A DNA stretch of 49,059 nucleotides from an uncultured Schlesneria sp. (GTDB lineage Bacteria > Planctomycetota > Planctomycetia > Planctomycetales > Planctomycetaceae), in the NCBI GenBank assembly GCA_903834925.1, contig CAILLA010000205.1, forward strand, positions 1-49,059, given 5' to 3'. Every line of letters starts with the position of its first letter. Within the stretch, counting starts at the first letter, position 1. The translations under genes and the position numbers were made by a program. Shown in pieces: positions 43,657 through 49,059 of this stretch. The notes under the pieces were generated by a model. It searched no databases, had not been told where the DNA came from, and saw nothing but the letters and a program-made list of their open reading frames with translations.

Positions 43657-44406
43657 ATGGCAATCATGAACCTTGACGAGGACATTAACGTGAAAATCGA
43701 ATCAGCGAGGAAACCGCGATCAGGAAAAGCGCTACTTAATATTTGCATGATTCTTGTCGGCATCTTGATCCTGATCGCTCTCCTTTTGCCCGCTCGAAGG
43801 GGCGGCCGGGAGGCCGCCCGCCGTACTCTATGCAAAAGCAATCTCAAGCAAATCGAATTGGCGTTATTCAACTATGAATCCACCTATCATGCGTTGCCTC
43901 CCGCTTACACGGTCGATGCGGAAGGTAACGCACTCCACAGCTGGCGGACGCTGATTCTTCCTTACCTTGATCAAACACAACTTTACGAAAAAATCGACCT
44001 TTCCAAGCCATGGAACGACCCGGTCAACGCGGAGGCATTTAATACTCGGGTGCCGGTCTTTCAATGCCCGTCTACCGCCCATAAGGATAACAATACAACC
44101 TACATGGCAGTCGTCGGGTCGAATAACTGCTTTCTCCCCAGCGAACCCAGACAATTGTCCGATATCACCGCCGATCGCGGTGAAACGCTGATGGTGATCG
44201 AAGTCGCTCCCGAACAATCGGTCCACTGGATGTCTCCGAGCGATGCCGACGAGCGAATGATTGTGGGATTCGGACCTCAAACCAAATTTGCTCATCCGGG
44301 AGGTACGAACGCCTCATTTGTCGATGGCCGTGTTCGCTTTCTTGAAGCCACGATTCCCGCCGCCGAACTTCGAGCGAAAATCGGCATTAAGAAGAGCCAA
44401 GAATGA
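43657..44406 (+). CDS. DUF1559 pseudopilin-like protein
   Basis: 249 residues. A short basic N-terminus leads into a hydrophobic helix (LLNICMILVGILILIALLLPARRGG) and REAARRTLCKSNLKQIELALFNYESTYHALPPAY, the DUF1559 hallmark. The C-terminus has FAHPGGTNASFVDGRVRFL, the H-x9-DG motif. Members are planctomycete type IV pilin-like proteins, usually with a prepilin N-terminus. Here the G-FTLIE cleavage site is absent: the N-terminus is longer and the helix lacks the Glu, so normal prepilin processing is unlikely. ATG 43666 is a second possible start. Confidence 0.85.
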   Translation: MAIMNLDEDINVKIESARKPRSGKALLNICMILVGILILIALLLPARRGGREAARRTLCKSNLKQIELALFNYESTYHALPPAYTVDAEGNALHSWRTLILPYLDQTQLYEKIDLSKPWNDPVNAEAFNTRVPVFQCPSTAHKDNNTTYMAVVGSNNCFLPSEPRQLSDITADRGETLMVIEVAPEQSVHWMSPSDADERMIVGFGPQTKFAHPGGTNASFVDGRVRFLEATIPAAELRAKIGIKKSQE

Positions 44407-44427
44407 GAGACCATTTGTCATTAGCTA

Positions 44428-45276
44428 TTAGGCGTTATTCTCCGCGAGAGGCCGCCGCTCGTTTTTTTCTATTCGTCGATTCACCGACTCGACGAATTCA
44501 AATGCCATTAATGGGGCCAGCCAGCTGACCCAGGCCGACATTGGATAGATCCAATCCCCGTCGATATCGGCGACAATGGTGAGTCCAGCAATCAACCTGA
44601 GCACCACTGCGGAAGATAAACAGAGAAAACAACGCCACATCCAGCGACGATGCTTAGGAAATTGCCGCTTCACTGCCGAGCGCCAGCCGAAGGCCACGCA
44701 TGTTCCCGTCGCGATCGCCAGCATCGCAAAACCTGTCGCCGCGATCAGCCCGGTCTCCGCATAGTAAGACATCCAAAAGCCACTGGGAGTGACAACGCAC
44801 AAAACGTTGATCACCTGAATCCTTCCCAGATTCCGATGCCATCTCGGAAACCAGAGCCGAAATCGTTCGCTGACGAGAATCATCCCAAGAATCAGCGAGA
44901 ATGGGCCGGAGGCAATATGAGCGTAGAACGCCCATTGGTAGATGCCTGAGAAATAGCGCTCCCGTCCGCTCAGAAAATCCGATTCAAAATTCGGGGGGAA
45001 GTAATCGTGATACTTCAGCACGACACCCACGGTCACTTTGAGGATCAAAACGCCTGAAAGAAATGCCAAAACACGTTGCAATGATCTCGATTGGGGGTTC
45101 TGCATAGAGTAAACATTGACAGTCCGCTGACACTCATTGAAATAACCACCCAACGCATCGACACGACAGGCTCCCGGAGGTGCGGCATAGACCGCACATG
45201 AAAGGGTCGAGATCGCAGACTCCGCCGCATCCCAGATTTCGTCGTTGGATGTGGAACTCTTGATCTCGTCACTCAT
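44428..45276 (-). CDS. DUF2306-like membrane protein
   Basis: 282 residues. Hydrophobic segments: VLAFLSGVLILKVTVGVVL, AFYAHIASGPFSLILGMILVSE, IQVINVLCVVTPSGFWMSYYA, GFAMLAIATGTCVAFGW and CFLCLSSAVVLRLIAGLTIV. HRNLGRIQV and KHRRWMWRCF fit DUF2306 membrane proteins, which have conserved His in helices. The N-terminal ~57 residues are polar and Cys-containing; ATG 45105 would remove them and start just before helix 1. Function unknown. Same strand as the coiled-coil protein, 21 bases away. Confidence 0.7.
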   Translation of the reverse strand: MSDEIKSSTSNDEIWDAAESAISTLSCAVYAAPPGACRVDALGGYFNECQRTVNVYSMQNPQSRSLQRVLAFLSGVLILKVTVGVVLKYHDYFPPNFESDFLSGRERYFSGIYQWAFYAHIASGPFSLILGMILVSERFRLWFPRWHRNLGRIQVINVLCVVTPSGFWMSYYAETGLIAATGFAMLAIATGTCVAFGWRSAVKRQFPKHRRWMWRCFLCLSSAVVLRLIAGLTIVADIDGDWIYPMSAWVSWLAPLMAFEFVESVNRRIEKNERRPLAENNA

Positions 45277-45297
45277 ATTTTCGTGCTTTCGGAATGC

Positions 45298-46257
45298 CTA
45301 CGGCATTCGGCCCGATGGAATCGTGGATGTGATCGATTCGGCCCGAATGGCGTGTTCCAGGGCACCCAAGGCATCCTGACAGGCGAGCATAGCCTTGCGT
45401 TTTTCCTTTAACGCGATTCCGACGGATCGCAGATCTGTATTCTGTCGTGACAGTTTGATGATTTCGGATTTCAGATTTTCGAATTCCGCGTAAAGCGATG
45501 CCGTCTTCTCAATATTCGTTTTGTCACTCTCCAATAACAGCGAACCGAGCTCTGCAAAATGCTCGCGGACTTTTTTATCTTCAGCGGATAATTGCAGCTC
45601 CAACTCGTCCATTTTCTGGTCATTGGCTTCGGCAATATGTGGAAGCAACAGAACCTGGATACGAAGAATCCCAACCCGCACTTCACCTGCCAATTGCACC
45701 ACTCGCACCCTGGTATCGGCAGGCAAGCTTGAGGAATCCGCGATAATGCGGGACAGCGGTTCATCCACCTCGCTAAGAAGTTTCATCGCCGGGCCAAAGG
45801 CCAGGCTGAACGCTTTGCGGTTGGAGTTTTGCGTCGCCAGATCCATGAGTTGTTCGTCAATTTGATGAAACTCACGCAATGATTCGGCAACTCGTTTCAT
45901 CAATTCCACTTCACGTGGCCCGACATGTGCCTCTTTTGTTCCAGCGTGTTCTTTGAGAAGTTGTTCCAGCTCGACCTGTCCACGTTCCAGGGCCTCGGTC
46001 GCCAGACGGGCTTCCTCGGCGAATGTTTTCGAGTCCTGTTCTCCGGTCGACATGACCGCGCTGTTTTGTGCTTCGGAAGCAGCGGCGAGCGATAATCGCA
46101 TCGCGTTGACGGCAGCGATCCGCTTTTCTTTGAACGCGATTTGTGCCACCGGATCACGCTCCCCCCGCAGCAGGAGAACCGTGAAAAAGGCGATCAGCAA
46201 CCCGATCGCACCGGTAACAAACCAAATCAATTCCTTCGAATCACTTCTCGTCGACAT
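45298..46257 (-). CDS. Membrane-anchored coiled-coil protein
   Basis: 319 residues from ATG 46257. One N-terminal TM (LIWFVTGAIGLLIAFFTVLLL) is followed by almost 280 residues of charged helix with heptad character, including TFAEEARLATEALERGQVELEQLLKEH and KTASLYAEFENLKSEIIKLSRQNTDLRSV. The layout resembles the four-helix sensor region of chemoreceptors (4HB_MCP) without a HAMP or signalling domain. The frame is open 37 codons further upstream but that part is less plausible. Likely periplasmic coiled coil; role unknown. Confidence 0.65.
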   Translation of the reverse strand: MSTRSDSKELIWFVTGAIGLLIAFFTVLLLRGERDPVAQIAFKEKRIAAVNAMRLSLAAASEAQNSAVMSTGEQDSKTFAEEARLATEALERGQVELEQLLKEHAGTKEAHVGPREVELMKRVAESLREFHQIDEQLMDLATQNSNRKAFSLAFGPAMKLLSEVDEPLSRIIADSSSLPADTRVRVVQLAGEVRVGILRIQVLLLPHIAEANDQKMDELELQLSAEDKKVREHFAELGSLLLESDKTNIEKTASLYAEFENLKSEIIKLSRQNTDLRSVGIALKEKRKAMLACQDALGALEHAIRAESITSTIPSGRMP

Positions 46258-47011
46258 GACACGGACTTTCGCTACAAAACCAAAGAATCTGCACAAAAGA
46301 AGTATACCGCGCCACGGAGAAAATACCCTTCGCCAGAGTGGGAACAAATCCCATCCCCGTGGCTTCACGGAAGAATTTCGTCGGCAAGACGCTGCTTTTC
46401 AACCACGAGATCCTTTGCGAGATCTTTTTTTGCTTTCATTCCTGGCGAAAACAAATTTGGTCAACAATAGTGACTTCGCACATTGCTCGCTGTTTTGCTT
46501 TCCACATTGGCTCGACCAAATGGAAGCGAATTTGGACCTTGCGACAGACAGTAGCCAAAAGGTTAAATGAGGCGGTTACCGGGACCAGTTCGGCAGCGTA
46601 CCGCGACGCAACTGGCTAGGCCCGAACGGTTACTGTAACAGGGCTTTTTTCCTCACCTGATGGAAGGCGAGCCACTTCAATTCTTCGGGGATGTTATCTG
46701 GCAATCTCGAGATAGCGCATAAGTTTGCACCTCACCCCGGCGATACGATACGCCACCCTTCAAGCCACTCTTTTTCCGGTGAGTTGCACACAATCGCGCA
46801 ATCAAACACTGTACATCGCACATAAGACTGAGTACAATCCTGCACCACACGTTGTTAAAAACGGGGAAAGTCCATTGCGATAAGCTTGCATCTCATTTTG
46901 ATTGGATTTCTGAAATGTCGCCCTGAGTTCGCTAGCGACTTTCAGGGAATCCGGCGATCTTTCGCCTAATAATGAGTGGATTTCTGAAACCGCCCAAAAG
47001 GTTACCCATTT
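46258..47011. other. Intergenic, no gene seen
   Basis: About 750 bases. GGCCC...GGGC then TTTTTT at 46618-46650 could be a weak terminator; a CCCTGA/TCAGGG hairpin lies near 46921-46946; GGATTTCTGAAA occurs twice (near 46903 and 46978). No protein-like frame is supported. Confidence 0.45.
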
Positions 47012-49059
47012 ATGCAGTTCTATACTTGGCTGTTACGCGTAATCCGACGATTGGCAACAGGCCCTTGTCAACGCGCCAACCGCATTGACAACTCGGCTGC
47101 GTACGTAATGATAGAATTTCTACAACCACGGTTAATGCTATCGACGTCGCCCGTTGGAGGTGAATTCCGGGTCAACACAACCACTGAGGGGAATCAAGAA
47201 ACGAACTCGCACTCGCCGTACTTTCCCGGGGGCCCGCAACGTTCCGTCGCGGTTGATTCAGTCGGTGATTTCGTGGTCACTTGGGAAAGCGCTGGCCCAA
47301 GCGGCAGCGGAGTCGCAGACCAAGACGGCAGTGGTTACGGTGTTTATGCACAACGATACAATTCGGCTGGAGTTTCGCAAGGAGGTGAATTTCGAGTCAA
47401 TACGACGACGACAAACGATCAACGCTATTCCTCAATCGCGATGGACGCGACTGGCGACTTCGCCATTACTTGGTCTAGCAAGGGTCAAGTCGGGGATCAG
47501 TTTAGCTATGATGTTTACGCCCAACGGTATAACGCGTCGGGTGTCGCGCAAGGGAGCGAGTTCCGAGTTAACACAACCACGACTTACAGTCAGCAACTAT
47601 CGACAGTGGCGATGGACCCATTTGGTAATTTCATCATCGCTTGGGAGGACAATGGTCAAGACGGAAGCGGATACGGAGTGTATGCACAGCGATATGACTC
47701 CGCAGGCGCCGCGATTGGAGGTGAGTTTCGCGTTAACACGTTTACTACTAACAACCAACGATATCCGACTGTCGCAATAAATACGACAGGTGATTTCGTT
47801 GTTACTTGGACAAGCTACACGCAAGACGGCAGCAGCGGTGGGGTATATGCGCAACGTTACAATTGGGGAGGAGAAGCCCAGGGAAATGAATTTCGCGTAA
47901 ACACCGCAACCGCATCAAAGCAAGCTTCGTCCCGAGTCGGGATGGACGCCGCCGGTAACTTTGTCGTTACTTGGTCCAGTAATTCGCAGGACGGCAGCGG
48001 TTACGGCGTTTATGCGCAGCGTTACAATACATCTGGAATCGCACAGGGAAGTGAGTTTCGGGTCAGCGGAACCACGGCCGGAAACCAGTGGCGATCCGCA
48101 GTGGCGATAAACGCAACTGGTGACTTTGTCATTGCCTGGGAAAGTGATGATCATAGCAGCGATGGCGTGTTTGCGCAATTATACAACGCCGCGGGAGCCA
48201 CCCAAGGCGGTCAATTTATCGTAAACACGTACATAACGGGAAATCAGGGCTATCCTTCGGTGGCAATGGACAAAGCAGGAAACTTCGTAGTGACTTGGGA
48301 TAGTGGGCAGCCTTCGATTGTTGGGCCCGGTCAGGATGGTAGCTATTATGGAGTTTATGCTCAGCGATACTTGAAGTCCTCGGATATAGTTTTGGCCGTA
48401 TCCTCGGGTAGTACTAACTATTCCGAAAATTCTCCTGCGACCGCGATAGATGCTGGAATCACAATATCAGGTGCTGCGGGCGGCTCATTGGCGACAGCTA
48501 CAGTAACACTAGCGACATTTGTGGTCAGCCAAGATGTTTTGAGCTTTACACCGTTATTAGCGACAATGGGGAATATTGCATTAACTGGCAATGCAAACGG
48601 AGTATTAGTACTGACGTCAGCAGGCGCTACAGCCACGATTGCTCAATGGCAGTCCGCTTTACGTGCCATCACTTATTTCAATAGCAGCGACAACCCTGAT
48701 GTGAACCCTCGATCAGTGACCTTCGTTGTCAACGACGGATCGTCGAATAGCAATTCAGTTATTCGAACAATTAACGTCTTCCCGGTCAATGACGTTCCGG
48801 TAGCGTTAGCCAGCAATGTGACAACAAACGAAGATACGGCGAAGGTGTTCTCGGTGTCAGACTTCTTATTTAATGACGTCGAAGGGAATAGCCTTGTATC
48901 AATCACAGTTAATAGCCTGGCGCTGGCGAGCGGCGACATGCTGACGGTGGATCAAGGGGTCGGCGCTGTCGCGGTGACAAACGGACTGACGATCACCGCT
49001 GCCCAGATTCCATCGCTGAAGTACTCGCCCTTAGCCAACGCGAACGGTACAGCTCGTAG
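47012..49059 (+). CDS. Giant repeat-rich, cadherin-like surface protein (5' part)
   Basis: The frame runs without a stop from ATG 47012 to the window end (about 682 codons) and is truncated only by the window. The N-terminus reads MQFYTWLLRVIRRLATG, ending in LQPRLMLS, the LEPRxLLS-like motif that opens many planctomycete giant surface proteins. Seven ~50-60-residue repeats follow (about 48-450), each GEFRVNT...VAMDATGDFVVTW.S..QDGSGYGVYAQRYN. After about 460 come cadherin/VCBS-like blocks with TFVVNDGSSNSN, NDVPVALASNVTTNEDTAKVFSVSDFLFNDVEG. Secreted or surface adhesin-like; ligand unknown. Other-frame ORFs here are shadows. Confidence 0.8.
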   Translation, partial: MQFYTWLLRVIRRLATGPCQRANRIDNSAAYVMIEFLQPRLMLSTSPVGGEFRVNTTTEGNQETNSHSPYFPGGPQRSVAVDSVGDFVVTWESAGPSGSGVADQDGSGYGVYAQRYNSAGVSQGGEFRVNTTTTNDQRYSSIAMDATGDFAITWSSKGQVGDQFSYDVYAQRYNASGVAQGSEFRVNTTTTYSQQLSTVAMDPFGNFIIAWEDNGQDGSGYGVYAQRYDSAGAAIGGEFRVNTFTTNNQRYPTVAINTTGDFVVTWTSYTQDGSSGGVYAQRYNWGGEAQGNEFRVNTATASKQASSRVGMDAAGNFVVTWSSNSQDGSGYGVYAQRYNTSGIAQGSEFRVSGTTAGNQWRSAVAINATGDFVIAWESDDHSSDGVFAQLYNAAGATQGGQFIVNTYITGNQGYPSVAMDKAGNFVVTWDSGQPSIVGPGQDGSYYGVYAQRYLKSSDIVLAVSSGSTNYSENSPATAIDAGITISGAAGGSLATATVTLATFVVSQDVLSFTPLLATMGNIALTGNANGVLVLTSAGATATIAQWQSALRAITYFNSSDNPDVNPRSVTFVVNDGSSNSNSVIRTINVFPVNDVPVALASNVTTNEDTAKVFSVSDFLFNDVEGNSLVSITVNSLALASGDMLTVDQGVGAVAVTNGLTITAAQIPSLKYSPLANANGTAR

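Noticed and set aside
47154-47780. 208-codon frame in the giant surface protein
   Set aside because: Thr/Arg-rich off-frame reading of the repeat region; the frame from 47012 has the repeat pattern and the N-terminal motif.

Overview
This window looks like a chromosome segment of a planctomycete, most likely class Planctomycetia; the genus cannot be named from the sequence alone. The evidence is gene content: two large PSCyt1/DUF1549/DUF1553 cytochromes (one followed by a DUF1501 partner), a BBP7-type outer-membrane barrel, a TIGR03009-type protein, a DUF1559 pseudopilin, two PEP-CTERM proteins, and a giant surface protein with an N-terminal LQPRLMLS motif. Base composition is moderate and many starts lack a strong Shine-Dalgarno.

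Left part (1-9.6 kb): an orphan toxin-tip/immunity-like pair (600-1555), a HEAT-repeat gene and a BBP7 barrel lie between two diverged, inverted copies of a ~240-345 bp sequence (near 1 and near 4150). The PSCyt1/DUF1549/DUF1553 + DUF1501 pair follows.

Central part (9.6-37.4 kb): tandem CPFC-motif paralogues, an M24 peptidase, a glycine-rich TPR protein, a SnoaL-like protein and two PEP-CTERM proteins. Next come a HigBA locus whose toxin is broken, a truncated P460-like gene, a TIGR03009-type protein, a SET protein, PPK2, an alpha/beta hydrolase, a second DUF1549/DUF1553 protein with a discoidin-like insert, a low-complexity lipoprotein, a divergent ATP-grasp/PLP-decarboxylase pair, an MBL hydrolase and nadC. 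Intergenic spaces hold foldback and REP-like elements.

The most distinctive part is a paralogous family of ten small two-TM membrane proteins, in two groups: 22.4-23.7 kb (+, two copies) and 38.0-43.3 kb (-, eight copies, six back-to-back). They share an N-terminal FF..WRRK-TM1-GWVRS block and a C-terminal IPYWS(I/V)(V)xPLTL-TM2-KPR block around a highly variable extracytoplasmic domain. The lead gene of each of three runs is preceded by the same ~50-bp element. Tandem members are joined by TGA-ATC-ATG or ATGA junctions. One copy carries a nonsense codon and another an internal deletion. No function can be assigned; this is the best candidate for an undescribed system here.

Right end (43.6-49.06 kb): a DUF1559 pseudopilin, a DUF2306-like membrane protein, a coiled-coil membrane protein, and the first ~680 residues of a repeat-rich, cadherin-like surface protein that runs off the window. 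I saw no tRNA, rRNA or CRISPR array.
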